In this document: positions 17,866-28,300 of the stretch, one piece after another
Layout: the number at the start of each line of letters is the position of its first letter
Position numbering within the stretch: position 1 is the stretch's first letter
Source of the DNA: Pseudomonadota bacterium
GTDB taxonomy: Bacteria; Pseudomonadota; Gammaproteobacteria; JAKAQQ01
DNA length: 64,000 nt
Assembly (NCBI GenBank): GCA_021810635.1
Contig: JAJZIH010000006.1
Span: 1-64,000 of the forward strand
Direction: 5' to 3'
Program-made: the position numbers and the translations under genes
The notes under the pieces: model-generated
Database searches by the model: none
The model's input: only the letters and a program-made list of their open reading frames with translations
What the model was told of the DNA's origin: nothing

Positions 17866-18645
17866 ATGCGGATCCTTACCCTCAACGTCAACGGGCTCAG
17901 GGCGGCTACCCGCAAGGGACTGTTCGACTGGCTGCCGGAATCGGGGGCGGAGATCGCCTGTCTCCAGGAGACCCGGACTCAGGCCCACCAGCGCGACCCC
18001 GCTTTGTGGGAGCGGGGCGGTTACACCGGTTGCTTTGCCGATGCCCGCAGGCCCGGCTATGCTGGAACCGCGATCCTGGCCCGCCGTGAACCGGACGAGG
18101 TCGAGATCGGATTCGGGGATCCCGAGTTCGACGGCGAGGGCCGGCTCGTGGCGGCGCGTTGGGGTCCGCTCTGGGTCTGCTGCGTGTATTTTCCCTCAGG
18201 GTCGCAGGGTCCGGAACGCCAAGCATCGAAGGATCGCTTCCTCGTGTCCTTCCCGCAGGCCCTGGCACGGATCCGGAGCCGGGGGGGGACGGTTTTGGCG
18301 GGGGACTTCAATATCGCCCATCGCCCGATCGACCTGCGCAATGCCCACGCGAACGAGAAGCATTCCGGTTTCCTGCCCCACGAGAGGGCCTGGATGGATG
18401 ACCTCTTTTCCGGACCGGCGGGCTTCCGGGATGCCTTTCGCTTGGTCGATCCGGATGCGGGACGCTACACGTTCTGGTCGAACCGCGGACGGGCTTACGA
18501 GAAGGACGTGGGCTGGCGCATCGACTATCAAGTTGTCACGCCCGACCTCGCACCGGCCGTCCGTTCGGTCATGATCGCCCGCGCACTGCGTTTTTCCGAT
18601 CATGCCCCGCTCCTCATCGACTACGACCTGCCAGGGCCTTTGTGA
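17866..18645 (+). CDS. xthA: Exodeoxyribonuclease III
   Basis: The 259-residue Mg-dependent AP endonuclease/exonuclease has MRILTLNVNGLRAATRKGLF, the metal-binding Glu in IACLQETRTQ, VLAGDFNIAHRPIDL with catalytic Asp/Asn and the C-terminal RFSDHAPLLIDYDL containing the catalytic Asp-His. Family length is normal. The stop overlaps the GTG of the carrier gene (GTGA). Together with mutM and mutY it supplies base-excision repair, but the three genes are not contiguous. Confidence 0.95.
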   Translation: MRILTLNVNGLRAATRKGLFDWLPESGAEIACLQETRTQAHQRDPALWERGGYTGCFADARRPGYAGTAILARREPDEVEIGFGDPEFDGEGRLVAARWGPLWVCCVYFPSGSQGPERQASKDRFLVSFPQALARIRSRGGTVLAGDFNIAHRPIDLRNAHANEKHSGFLPHERAWMDDLFSGPAGFRDAFRLVDPDAGRYTFWSNRGRAYEKDVGWRIDYQVVTPDLAPAVRSVMIARALRFSDHAPLLIDYDLPGPL

Positions 18646-19931
18646 CGCCGCCTGTCACGGTCCGGAGACGCTTCGATTGGCGGGTGCTGTCGACGCGCCG
18701 GATGCTGGTCGCCCTTCTCATGGGATTCTCATCCGGTCTTCCGCTCCTGCTCACGAGTACCCTGCTCCAAGCCTGGCTCACCCGCCAAGGAATCAATCTC
18801 GGGGTTATCGGGCTGTTTTCCCTGGTGGGGTTGCCCTACACACTCGAGTTCGTCTGGGCGCCCCTCTTCGACCGTTTCAAACCCGGGATGCTCGGCCGCC
18901 GCCGCGGTTGGCTCCTTATCACCCAGCTGGCTCTCACCGCCTCGATCGCCGCCATGGCGCTCCTCAATCCCCATCGCGACCTTTTGGCCGTGGCCTTCCT
19001 GTGCCTCCTGATCGCTTTCTGTTCGGCCTCCCAGGATACGGTGATCAACGCCTACCGCCGGGAGTCGCTCGACGACGACGAACAGGGATTCGGGGCTTCC
19101 CTCTATGTGAACGGCTACCGCGTGGCCATGCTGGTGGTTTCGGGTGGCGGTCTGATCCTGGTGCATTTCATCGGCTTTCGGGCGGTCTATCTCGTCATGG
19201 CCTCGCTCATGTCGGTGGGTTTTCTCACGACCATGTGCGCCCGCGAGCCGGCCCTCATCGCCCCCCTCCCGCGCGGGTTGCGCCAGACGGTGGTGGAACC
19301 CCTGTTGTCCTACTTCCGGCGGCCGGATGCGGTCTGGGTGCTGGTGTTTTTTCTGCTCTACAAGGTCGGGGATCTGACCGCCTCGAACATGACAATTCCC
19401 TTCTACCTCCGGATGGGCTACTCCAACCTCACGATCGGCCTCGTCGTCAAGGCGTTCGGCTTCTGGGCCATCGTGGCCGGGGGATTGCTCGGAGGAGCCC
19501 TCATGCTCCGGATCGGGACCTACCGGGCCCTCTTCTGGTTCGGGCTTCTCCAGGCCTGCGCCACCGCAAGCTTTGCGCTCCTCACCGTCACGGGGCCCTC
19601 CGTCCGCGCCCTGGCCTTTGTGATCAGCGCCGAAAACCTCACACTCGGAATGAGCACGGCGGCGTTCGTGGGGTTCATGGCCCTCATGACCGACCGTCGC
19701 TTCACAGCGACCCAGTTCGCGCTCCTGACCAGTCTCATGGGAGTGCCTCGGGTCATCCTGTCGGCACCGAGCGGCTATCTCGCCTTGGCCCTGGGCTGGC
19801 TGCCCTTCTTCGTGGTCTGCGGACTGATGGCGGCACCCGGGCTTCTGATCCTCCGCCGGTTCCGGCACTGGCTCGAGATCCACCCGTCCCCCCCGTCCGG
19901 GGTTGGAGAGACTCCGGCTCTGCTAGAATAG
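18642..19931 (+). CDS. AmpG-like MFS permease
   Basis: The 429-residue protein has about 12 membrane helices and starts with the AmpG-like FSSGLPLLLTSTLLQAWLTR and GLFSLVGLPYTLEFVWAPLF. WAPLFDRFKPGMLGRRRGWL is the loop motif of this subfamily. AmpG imports anhydro-muropeptides for murein recycling. I judge the subfamily likely but the exact substrate not proved. GTG start coupled to xthA. The C-terminus ends after RRFRHWLE in a short polar tail. Confidence 0.85.
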   Translation: MTPPVTVRRRFDWRVLSTRRMLVALLMGFSSGLPLLLTSTLLQAWLTRQGINLGVIGLFSLVGLPYTLEFVWAPLFDRFKPGMLGRRRGWLLITQLALTASIAAMALLNPHRDLLAVAFLCLLIAFCSASQDTVINAYRRESLDDDEQGFGASLYVNGYRVAMLVVSGGGLILVHFIGFRAVYLVMASLMSVGFLTTMCAREPALIAPLPRGLRQTVVEPLLSYFRRPDAVWVLVFFLLYKVGDLTASNMTIPFYLRMGYSNLTIGLVVKAFGFWAIVAGGLLGGALMLRIGTYRALFWFGLLQACATASFALLTVTGPSVRALAFVISAENLTLGMSTAAFVGFMALMTDRRFTATQFALLTSLMGVPRVILSAPSGYLALALGWLPFFVVCGLMAAPGLLILRRFRHWLEIHPSPPSGVGETPALLE

Positions 19932-19955
19932 CGACGATCCTTCGTGTGGAGATGT

Positions 19956-21182
19956 ATGAGTTCCAGGACCGGTCCCGAGCCTCCCCATCCGGCGAGCCGC
20001 ATCGAGGACGATCTTGTTTTTGGCGAGTTCGGAGAGGTCAATCCTTCGATTTCGGATGGGTCCACCTTCACCTTTCTGGACCTTGAAAAACTGAAAGCCA
20101 TCTTTCATGGGCCGATTCCGGGCTGCCACCTCTATTCCCGCCTTGAAAACCCTTCAACTCAGGTGCTGGCTTCTGCTCTGGCTCTCCTCGAGGAGATGCC
20201 AGCCGCCCACGTCACGGCTTCCGGCATGGCTGCGATCGCCTCGGTCCTCTTGCATTTCTGCTCGCAGAATTCGGTCATCGTTTCGGACCGGCTGGTTTAC
20301 GGCGGAACCTATGCTTTTCTCAGGAATTTCCTGCCCCGTTTCGGGATCACCACCCGCTTTGTTGACTGCACGGATCCGGACCAGGTACGGCGGGCGTTCA
20401 CGCCGGAGACTCGGGTGCTTTACTGCGAGAGCCTGAGCAACCCCCTTCTCCGCGCCCCGGATCTGCAGCGGATGGCCGGGATTGCGCACGCTGCGGGGGC
20501 CCGTCTGGTGGTGGACAACACGTTTGCGCCGCTCATCTTCACGCCCCGACGGCAGGGCGCTGATGTCGTCATCCATAGCCTGACCAAGTTCATCAACGGG
20601 ATGAGCGACTGTGTGGCCGGGGTGATTGCGGCCGACGAAGCAGTGATCCGGGAGCTTTCGGACGCTTCGGCCGGGGCGTGCATGCTGCTCGGCCCAACGC
20701 TTGACAGCCTCAGGGCCGCCTCCATCTACAAGAACCTCCATACCCTCCCGGTGCGGCTCCTGCAGCACGGGAAGAATGCCCTTACCCTGGCCCAGCGCCT
20801 GGCCGATGCAGGAATCCGGGTCCGTTACCCCGGACTGCCCGACTATCCCGACCAGTCGGTCTGGAAACGGCAGGCTGACCCCCGCATGGGGTATGGCGGC
20901 ATGATGACGATCGATTTCGGGGAAGAAGGGCCGGCGGAAAAGTTCATGCTGGCCCTGCAGGAGCAGCGTGCGGGGCTGCTCGCCGTGAGTCTGGGCTACT
21001 ACCGGACCCTCTTCAGCCCGCCCGGATCAAGCACCTCCTCGGAGATTCCGGCGGAAGACCGCGCCACGACCGGCCTCGGCCCTGGACTGGTCCGTTTCTC
21101 GGTGGGACTGGATTTCGACATGGAGCGGACCTGGGAGCGCTTCAAAACCAGTCTCCGCAAGGCGGGGGTGCCGATCTCCTGA
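19956..21182 (+). CDS. Cys/Met-metabolism PLP-dependent enzyme (gamma-lyase/synthase family)
   Basis: The 408-residue enzyme belongs to the cystathionine beta/gamma-lyase fold. VTASGMAAIASVLLHF binds the cofactor phosphate, RLVVDNTFAPLIF holds the PLP-binding Asp and IHSLTKFINGMSD contains the Schiff-base Lys. The C-terminal GLVRFSVGLDF closes the family pattern. Members include O-acetylhomoserine sulfhydrylase, methionine gamma-lyase and cystathionine synthase; sequence alone does not decide. The start at ATG 19956 (MSSRTGPEPP) has TGGAG just upstream. The N-terminal 35 residues are longer than in MetB. It converges on the exporter gene. Confidence 0.85.
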   Translation: MSSRTGPEPPHPASRIEDDLVFGEFGEVNPSISDGSTFTFLDLEKLKAIFHGPIPGCHLYSRLENPSTQVLASALALLEEMPAAHVTASGMAAIASVLLHFCSQNSVIVSDRLVYGGTYAFLRNFLPRFGITTRFVDCTDPDQVRRAFTPETRVLYCESLSNPLLRAPDLQRMAGIAHAAGARLVVDNTFAPLIFTPRRQGADVVIHSLTKFINGMSDCVAGVIAADEAVIRELSDASAGACMLLGPTLDSLRAASIYKNLHTLPVRLLQHGKNALTLAQRLADAGIRVRYPGLPDYPDQSVWKRQADPRMGYGGMMTIDFGEEGPAEKFMLALQEQRAGLLAVSLGYYRTLFSPPGSSTSSEIPAEDRATTGLGPGLVRFSVGLDFDMERTWERFKTSLRKAGVPIS

Positions 21183-21204
21183 AACTGAGGAGCCGAACGG
21201 GGCC

Positions 21205-22932
21205 CTACTCCAGGGCCGTGTGGGAAGGGGAGGGGTGCGGGCCTTTCTTCTGCCGCAGCAGGAAGACTAGGGGAATCATGGCGAGCGAGATCACGCCCAT
21301 GATCCTGAAATCATCGATATAGGCAAGCATACTCGACTGCTGGAGCAGATTCCGGTAAAGGTAGCCCATCGCCTCCCCGGTGGCCGAGCCACCGGTCTGG
21401 ATTCCCTGGGCAAACGCGCTTCGTGACCGGGCCAGAAAGGACTGCAGGTTCGGATTGAACGGATTGATGTGTCGGACGAGCAGGCTCTGGTGGAACTGGG
21501 CCTGCCGGATGAGGATGGTTGTGGCGACCGAGATACCGAAGCTGCCGCCGATGTTGCGCGACATATTGATGATGGCCGAGGCATTGCTGGATTTTGTGAC
21601 CGGAATGCTGGAGAACGCCACGGTGTTGATGGGAATGAAGAGGAAGGCCATTCCTGAGCCCTGCAAGATCCGGATCCACATGAGGGTCTGAAAGTTGGTT
21701 TCGGTATCGAAATGGGTCATGGACAGCATGGCGATGCCGAGGATCAGGAAACCGAAGCCCACGAGCCAGCGGGGATCCACTCGCCCGACGAGCTGTCCCA
21801 CGAGGGGCATGAGCAACAGGATGGCGAGCCCGCCCGGGGAAAGCATGAGCCCCGCCTCGACCGCCGTGTAGCCCATGAGCGACTGGACATAGAGAGGCAG
21901 GAGCACCGTCGTTCCGAGCAGCACGAATCCCAGAATAAACATGAGAAGGTTCGCGGCTGCGAAAGATGTGTTTTTGAACAGGTGGAGGTCGACGATCGGA
22001 TCGTGACGGAGCCATTCCCAGGCGACGAAGCCGATCAGGGTGAAGGCGGCAATCACGGTCATTGACAGGATAAGGGTTGAGCTGAACCAGTCGTTCTGCT
22101 GTCCGCGGTCCAGGACCACCTGCAGACTGCCGAGCCCCAGGGCAATCAGGCTAAAGCCGATATAGTCGAGCCGGAGGCCATTTTTCAGGCGCATCGCCCG
22201 GGTTTTCGCGAAGTGGGGAGGGTCGCGGACCAGCGACTTGATGAGCGGGAGGATGAGAAACCCCACCGGTACGTTGATCAAAAAGACCCAGCGCCAGCTC
22301 ATGTGATCGGTGATCCAGCCTCCCAATGTCGGGCCGATGGCGGGAGCGAAGACGACGGCCATGCCGTAAAGAGCGAAAGCCATGCCACGTTTCTCGGGTG
22401 GCGCGGCATCGGAGAGGATCGCCTGCGCGTTGGGCTGGAGCCCCCCCCCGACGAGTCCCTGGATGGCCCGGAAGAAAATCAGTGCTCCCAGGGTCGGAGC
22501 AAGTCCGCTCAGCAGTGAGGCGATGCTGAAGGCGCCAATGCTGCCCATGAAATACCGCTTGCGTCCCAGGGTGCTGGCCAGCCAGCCGCTGAGCGGCAGG
22601 ATGATGGCGTTGGTGATGGTATAGGAGGTGAGGACCCAGGTGGCCTGACTTTTGGAAGCGGAGAGGCTGCCTGCGATGTGCAGGAGGGAGACGTTGGCGA
22701 TGGAGAGGTCGAGCACTTCCATAAAGGCGGCCATGGCCACCACGGGAGCAATGGCCCAGAACCGGGTAGGCGAAACCTCTGGATCCAGGTGTTCGGTTGT
22801 GATGGCAGGTGCGGATTCCACGGGCGGCTCTGGGGGGTTGCACCGACGGACGATATCGCCCTCATGGGTTGGCGATCCACGGGGTCGGTTCAAGGACGCC
22901 CGGATCGTACCGGAATGCTGATGGGGAGGCAA
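21205..22932 (-). CDS. DHA2-family (EmrB/QacA) multidrug exporter
   Basis: The 575-residue proton-driven exporter has 14 predicted helices. Motif D1 is LDLSIANVSLLHIAG, motif A SGWLASTLGRKRYF and motif C GPTLGGWITDH. No HlyD-type EmrA partner or regulator is adjacent, so substrates are unknown. The start is uncertain: the first 60 residues are not conserved and the coordinates use the longest frame; a start near VESAPAITTEHL is possible. Its 5' part and upstream flank recur at 24920-25176 in rearranged form, showing a local duplication. Confidence 0.9.
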   Translation of the reverse strand: MPPHQHSGTIRASLNRPRGSPTHEGDIVRRCNPPEPPVESAPAITTEHLDPEVSPTRFWAIAPVVAMAAFMEVLDLSIANVSLLHIAGSLSASKSQATWVLTSYTITNAIILPLSGWLASTLGRKRYFMGSIGAFSIASLLSGLAPTLGALIFFRAIQGLVGGGLQPNAQAILSDAAPPEKRGMAFALYGMAVVFAPAIGPTLGGWITDHMSWRWVFLINVPVGFLILPLIKSLVRDPPHFAKTRAMRLKNGLRLDYIGFSLIALGLGSLQVVLDRGQQNDWFSSTLILSMTVIAAFTLIGFVAWEWLRHDPIVDLHLFKNTSFAAANLLMFILGFVLLGTTVLLPLYVQSLMGYTAVEAGLMLSPGGLAILLLMPLVGQLVGRVDPRWLVGFGFLILGIAMLSMTHFDTETNFQTLMWIRILQGSGMAFLFIPINTVAFSSIPVTKSSNASAIINMSRNIGGSFGISVATTILIRQAQFHQSLLVRHINPFNPNLQSFLARSRSAFAQGIQTGGSATGEAMGYLYRNLLQQSSMLAYIDDFRIMGVISLAMIPLVFLLRQKKGPHPSPSHTALE

Positions 22933-23029
22933 CCTGGGGGGTGGTCTGTCCGTTTCGTTCAGGGCCGGTCATCCGCAGCCATGGGTGAGCCATGGTGCCC
23001 GGACGGGACTCGCAGGCTACGGCCGGTGC

Positions 23030-23335
23030 TCCGGAAACGATTCCGGAAGGTGCTTCTTGACTGGAGACAGAAGACCTCCAGGGCTGCCTCTCCTTGAATA
23101 ATGAGAACTGGCGGGAAGCGTTCGACCCTGTTGAGCCAGGAAGATCTGGGGGGCGTGAAGTGCAGATGAAAGCGTGGATGCCGGGCCAGCCCGGCTATGA
23201 CTTCGGGATGCTGGTGGGTGGTGCAGTTGTCAACGATCAGGTGCAGTTCCTGGTTGTTGGGCGTCTTGCAATCGATAGCCTGGAGGAACCGCAGCGACTC
23301 TGGGTGCCGATGGAGTGGATCGGTCATCGAGAGCC
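23030..23335 (-). mobile_element. IS630-family transposase C-terminal remnant
   Basis: The readable block is ELHLIVDNCTTHQHPEVIAG, then RHPRFHLHFTPPRSSWLNRV and ERF. It carries the DN..TH and SSWLN.VERF motifs that close the DDE domain of IS630 transposases (second Asp in VDN). The matching N-terminal half is missing and, after VERF, the frame decays. The catalytic Glu region is altered (ERFPP rather than ERFF). The fragment sits directly beside the exporter's upstream flank. Confidence 0.75.
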
Positions 23336-23514
23336 GGTTGACGTGCTGCGATCGCGTCCCGGCACCAACATCCCCAATCCGCCCGATCCGGTCTCGGGAA
23401 CTTTCCCCAAGCCGGTCTGCCAAACATACAGACGTTTGATTCGCCGCCTTCCGTGCGTGCTATTGTGGTCCGGGTGTATGCTCCGTGTAGCGAATGAGAC
23501 GGGAGCAGGCCATC

Positions 23515-24465
23515 ATGCCCAGTACCCAACTCCCGGCACGGATCCCTGTTCGCTTCTTCCCCATCCTTCTGGCCGGTCTTTGCGGAATGATCTCTACCCG
23601 TGCGGTGGGCCACACCGCCTCCCCCACGCGACCTCATGCTTCGCACACCTCCCGTAAGGCCCATCGGCACAATCGGCATGACCACTGGGAGATCCGGCTC
23701 ATGCGCGGCACCCCGGGTGGATACATCGAGGTGCGGGAAAATGCCGTGCGCGGCACCCCCCTGCCTTTGGGCAGCGGTCTCGGCCTGAGTCCACTCATTC
23801 GCCTGCGTATCGGCTGGTCCACAGCCATCGGGCCGCGACAGCGCCTCGTTCTGCGCCTGGATCTCTCAGAGATCACGGGCTCGCAGACCTTTCCGCATAC
23901 CATTTACTTCAACGGCGTGGGACTGGTCCCGGACCGGCCGGTGGAGAGCGATACCCCGGTCGTGAACGACTGGCAGCTCACGGCCCTCGACCGGGTGTAT
24001 CTCGCCTCATGGCTGGGAAACCGGCTCCGTGTGGATGGAGAGTTTGGTTTCACCTATGTGGGTCTGACCTACAAGCTGAACGGAATACCGGTTGGCGCCA
24101 CGACCCCGAACCAGATGAGCGGAAGTCGGACCATGGAGGATTTCATCACCCAGGAACTGCCGGTACCCGAGATCGGACTCCGCGTGGAAGGGCGGCTCAC
24201 TCCGCACTGGATGATCGTGGGAAGCCTCATCGGCGGGCACCTGCCGGACCTCTACAGCCTCCGCAACGAGGGTGGCAAAGTATTCGTCACCCAGACCAAC
24301 CGGGAAATGAATCTCGGCGTGCGCTACCGCCTGAGCGGGGCGTGGTCGGTCGGATTCGGCGCCTACACCCGCTATTACATGCAGCATGAAATCAGCGCCC
24401 AGGACGGGAACTACATCCGGATGAGCGAGCATGGGCTCTATCTCGGCGTGAGCGGCCGGTTCTGA
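23515..24465 (+). CDS. Outer-membrane beta-barrel protein, unknown function
   Basis: The 316-residue protein has a signal peptide (FFPILLAGLCGMISTRAVGH), a His-rich segment (HASHTSRKAHRHNRHDHWE) and then alternating amphipathic strands typical of an outer-membrane barrel. Examples are RLRIGWSTAIGPRQRLVLRL, YLASWLGNRLRVDGEFGF, LGVRYRLSGAWSVGFGAY, and it ends LGVSGRF with the C-terminal Phe used for BAM recognition. No substrate can be assigned. The ATG at 23515 is preceded by GGGAGCAGG; an ATG seven codons upstream is also possible. It sits among decayed IS pieces and may be an accessory gene. Confidence 0.7.
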   Translation: MPSTQLPARIPVRFFPILLAGLCGMISTRAVGHTASPTRPHASHTSRKAHRHNRHDHWEIRLMRGTPGGYIEVRENAVRGTPLPLGSGLGLSPLIRLRIGWSTAIGPRQRLVLRLDLSEITGSQTFPHTIYFNGVGLVPDRPVESDTPVVNDWQLTALDRVYLASWLGNRLRVDGEFGFTYVGLTYKLNGIPVGATTPNQMSGSRTMEDFITQELPVPEIGLRVEGRLTPHWMIVGSLIGGHLPDLYSLRNEGGKVFVTQTNREMNLGVRYRLSGAWSVGFGAYTRYYMQHEISAQDGNYIRMSEHGLYLGVSGRF

Positions 24466-24522
24466 ATCATCGCAGATGAAATCCTCCCGACTCCCACTTT
24501 TGCGCACCAGCGCCTGATCGGC

Positions 24523-24591
24523 GCGAGGCGTGAGACCAACCCGATTCTTGAACTTACGAGCGAAGGCGCTCTGATCCCCATACCAAAACCC
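24523..24591 (-). pseudogene. AraC-family regulator C-terminal scrap
   Basis: About 23 codons read GFWYGDQSAFARKFKNRVGL followed by TPRADQ. This is the second helix-turn-helix and closing 'F.R.F....G.TP...R' motif of AraC/XylS regulators. Nothing upstream in the same frame continues the domain, so it is a fragment left by deletion. It lies between the barrel gene and the duplicated exporter piece. The intervening stretch 24600-24919 shows no recognisable gene. Confidence 0.5.
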
Positions 24592-24919
24592 ATGCCCAGT
24601 ACCCAGTACCACCCACTCACTCAGCGCGACCATCCCGACGCCAGCGATCGCGCGTATTGGAGCGGGTGGAGGCCGGGTCAAGCCCGGCCAGATGGTGATT
24701 GTCCAGCTCGGCAGCGAAGCCACCTGGATGATCGTCCATTATCATCCGATACTGGCGTTTCCGGATGCTGCTTGTCGTCGGTACGCACCCCGTGCATCTC
24801 CTCATAGACTGGCATCTCGTTGCCCTGCGGGAGGGCGGCCGTCAGGTGCTCATTGCCGCCAATCCCACTCCGGTCAAATAGCGCTCCCCATCGCAGGCAT
24901 GCGGAACGGATTCTGCCGC

Positions 24920-25176
24920 GAGGCGATGCTGAAGGCGCCAATGCTGCCCATGAAATACCGCTTGCGTCCCAGGGTGCTGGCCAGCCAGCCGCTGAGCGGC
25001 AGGATGATGGCGTTGGTGATGGTATAGGAGGTGAGGACCCAGGTGGCCTGACTTTGGGGCGGCTCTGGGGGTTGCACCGACGGACGATATCGCCCTCATG
25101 GGTTGGCGATCCACGGGGTCGGTTCAAGGACGCCCGGATCGTACCGGAATGCTGATGGGGAGGCAACCTGGGGGGC
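24920..25176 (-). pseudogene. Rearranged partial copy of the DHA2 exporter 5' end
   Basis: The region repeats 22517-22653 and 22821-22942 almost base for base, offset by about 2.4 kb, but lacks the 167 bases between them. The encoded fragment keeps SQATWVLTSYTITNAIILPL and SGWLASTLGRKRYFMGSIGA, fused upstream to NPPEPPQ. It loses the N-terminal helix with LDLSIANV and everything after helix 4. It cannot encode a transporter. The near-perfect identity to the parent suggests a recent event. The copy includes the parent's upstream flank, so it was duplicated as DNA, not by an IS carrying the gene. Confidence 0.85.
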
Positions 25177-25392
25177 ATGGTGTCCGGCGCGCCGCCTTTG
25201 CCACCTGCAGATGCCCTGCGTGCCCAGCGCTGACATGTGCATTTGCATCTGGTGGTACCCGGGTGTATGTTACCCAGTGCTGCGGCATCGTGATCGGCGT
25301 GTGCGAATCAGCACAGGGTGGTTTTCTGCAGGAAGCGCCAAGCCGTATGCTTTCCCGTTCACCGTTGGTGGGTTTTTTCGGAGGCCTGCATC

Positions 25393-28300
25393 ATGAAGCG
25401 ATTTCCATGGGTTGTGTACTTGGGATTGGTTGTCGCCGGCAGCCTGGCGTTAACCTTGGGCGCGGCCGCGCAGGTCAATCCCGACCTGTATGCCGGCCTC
25501 AGGTGGCGGAACGTCGGTCCATTTCACGGCGGCCGCGTGTCCGCGGTCACGGGCGTTAGTAGCCAGCCCGGCGTGTACTATGCGGGTACGCCTGAGGGAG
25601 GCATCTGGAAAACCACGAGCGCCGGCGTCACCTGGTTCCCCATTTTCGACCAGGAGAAACGCGTGGATAGCATCGGCGCCGTCCGAGTCGCTCCCTCCGA
25701 TCCCCAGATCGTGTATGCCGGCACTGGCGACGCCACCATTATCAATCCCTACTTGGGTAGCCTGGGCGACGGCATGTGGAAGTCCACCAATGCCGGCAAG
25801 ACCTGGCGGCATATCGGTCTGAAAAACACCGTGATGATCGACAGCATTCTGGTTGATCCAACCAATCCCAACGTGGTCGTTGTTTCCACCCTCGGCAATG
25901 CCACCCATCACGGCGGCGGCATCTACCGCTCCACGAATGGCGGCCGAAGCTGGGTTAACGTCCTCAAGCCCGCCGGTTATCACGGCACGCGCGAAGTAGT
26001 GTCCGACAACGGTGATTTCAGCATCATGCTGGCCGTCACCCAGGGCACGGGCGGCCCGTTCTTTACCCTCACGCATGGCCCGAAGGCAAAGCCTAAACCG
26101 CCGCTGCTGTTCAAGTCCATCAACGGAGGACTGACCTGGACGCCGCTCAAGATCCCGCCCTTCCCCGGCCGTATTAGTGTGGCGATCGCCATGCATGGCC
26201 GGCGCATTTACATGGTTGGCAACAACATCGAGCATGGGTCCGGACTTTTTCGCTCCGACAACGGCGGCGCCACCTGGCGGCACATGGCGGTGAAGGACAA
26301 GCGCATCAGCAACGGCCAGGGTGCATACAGTTGCGGCGTCTTCGTGGATCCGCAGAATCCCAACGTCGTCTATACCGTGAGCACCGCCCTGTACCGCTCC
26401 ACCGACGGCGGCGTCATCTTCCACGCCTTCAAGGGCGCACCCGGTGGTGAGGATTACCATGGTCTCTGGATCAACCCCACCAACGGCAAGCGCATGGTGG
26501 TTGCCTCCGACCAGGGTGTCAGCGTCACGCTCAATAACGGCCATACCTGGAGCCTCTGGTACACCGAGCCCATCTCGCAGATCTACCATGTGGCCACCAC
26601 CAGCCAATACCCCTATTGGATCGTCGGCGCACAGCAGGATACCGGAGCAGTCATGATCCGCAGCCGCGGTATCTGGGGCCAGGTTAACTTCACCGACTGG
26701 AGCCCGCTACCCTCCTCGGAGTTTGGTTACATCACGCCCGATCCCCTGCACCCGCACATCCTCTATGGTATCGGCTATGGTCCCGGCGGCGGCGGGGGCG
26801 GTCTGCTCAAGATCAATATGGCCACCGGGCAGTGGGAAAGTATTGCGCCAAACTTCGGCGCCGGCTCCAAAAACTACCGCTCCAGTCGCAGCCTGCCGAA
26901 GAAATTCGATACCGCTTTCGATCCCGGAGCTCTTTACGTCGCCTATCAGTGTCTGCTGGTTTCGCACAACGGCGGCCACTCCTGGAAGGCGTTCAGCCCC
27001 GCCCTCACCACCGCCAAAGGCAAGCCCCCGGTGCCCTGCGGCATGCCACTGCCGCCAGCAAAGAAGAAAGCGAAGCGACCCCGCAACCCCTTTAAACCCG
27101 CCGGACCCGTCATCAACGACTTCTCGATTTCCAAGGTCAAGCCGGGCGTGGTCTGGACCGTGAGCAGCAACGGCCAAATCTACAATACCATGGATGGCGG
27201 CAAGCACTGGAACAATGTCAGCAACATCACTGGCGCTCCGCCTCACACCCAGTTCCATACCATCGAAGCCGGCGACGAGGTGAATACTGCCTATGTCACC
27301 GCTCGTATCGCCGTCAAGCATGGGCACAAGGTCACTCCGACCACTCATCCGAAAACCGGCGTGCCACCCCACGCCAGACTTCATCAGACCACCCCACCCG
27401 TTCATCAGGACATTGACGTGCCGCTCATCTGGCGTACCACCGATGGCGGCAAGACTTGGGTCAGCATCGTCCGTGGCCTGCCCCGGAATCAGCGCACCGG
27501 TAACTGGGTGAATGTGCTGCGCGTCGATCCCGAGCAGCCCGGCCTTCTCTTCGTCGGTACCGGGACGACCGTCTACGTCAGCTTTGACAATGGTGATCAT
27601 TGGCAGTCGCTGCGCCAGAATCTGCCCAGCACCTCTATCACCGACCTCGTTGTCCACACCCGGTACCACATGAACGACCTGGTCATTAGCACCTTCGGTC
27701 GCGGTTTCTGGGTGCTTGACGACATCACCCCGCTGCGCCAGATCGCCGCCCATGCCCGGGCCATTCGTTCTTCCTCGGTTTACTTCTTTAAGCCCGAGGA
27801 GGCCATTCGCGCCCGTTTCAACAGCAATTGGGATCAGCCCTTCTCCATCGAGGTGCCGCATGCTCCCAACCCGCCCTATGGCGTGATCATGGATTATGTC
27901 CTTCGCCACAAACCCGACGGGCCGATCCAGCTCCAGATTTTCAATGCCCACGGAGACCTGGTCCGTACTCTCTCCAGCACGTTACCGCCCCCTATTGAAG
28001 GTCAGGCCTACCCCCGCTATTGGCTGGCCTCGCCCCAGTCGCGTGCCCTGACCACCCAGGTCGGCCTGAATCGCTTTGCCTGGAACCTTCGTTATGCCCC
28101 TCCGCTGGCCTTTCACCATGACCTCGAAAACCAGATGAACAATGTGGCTGGAACCACCACCCCGGGTCCGCATGGACCGCAGGTGATCCCCGGTGTTTAT
28201 ACGCTCAAACTCACCGTGGATGGCCACGTCTACACCCGCCACGTCACCGTCATGAACGACCCGCGCGTCGGTCAGAGCCCCCGCCTGATGGCCGCCCTGC

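Noticed and set aside
18602-20086. 494-codon open frame on the plus strand
   Set aside because: It runs across the AmpG-like carrier in another frame, has Pro/Arg/His-rich low-complexity composition and no family motif.
24671-24689. GGCCGGG-TCAAG-CCCGGCC hairpin as a terminator
   Set aside because: Short stem, no T tract and no gene end nearby; it lies in decayed sequence.
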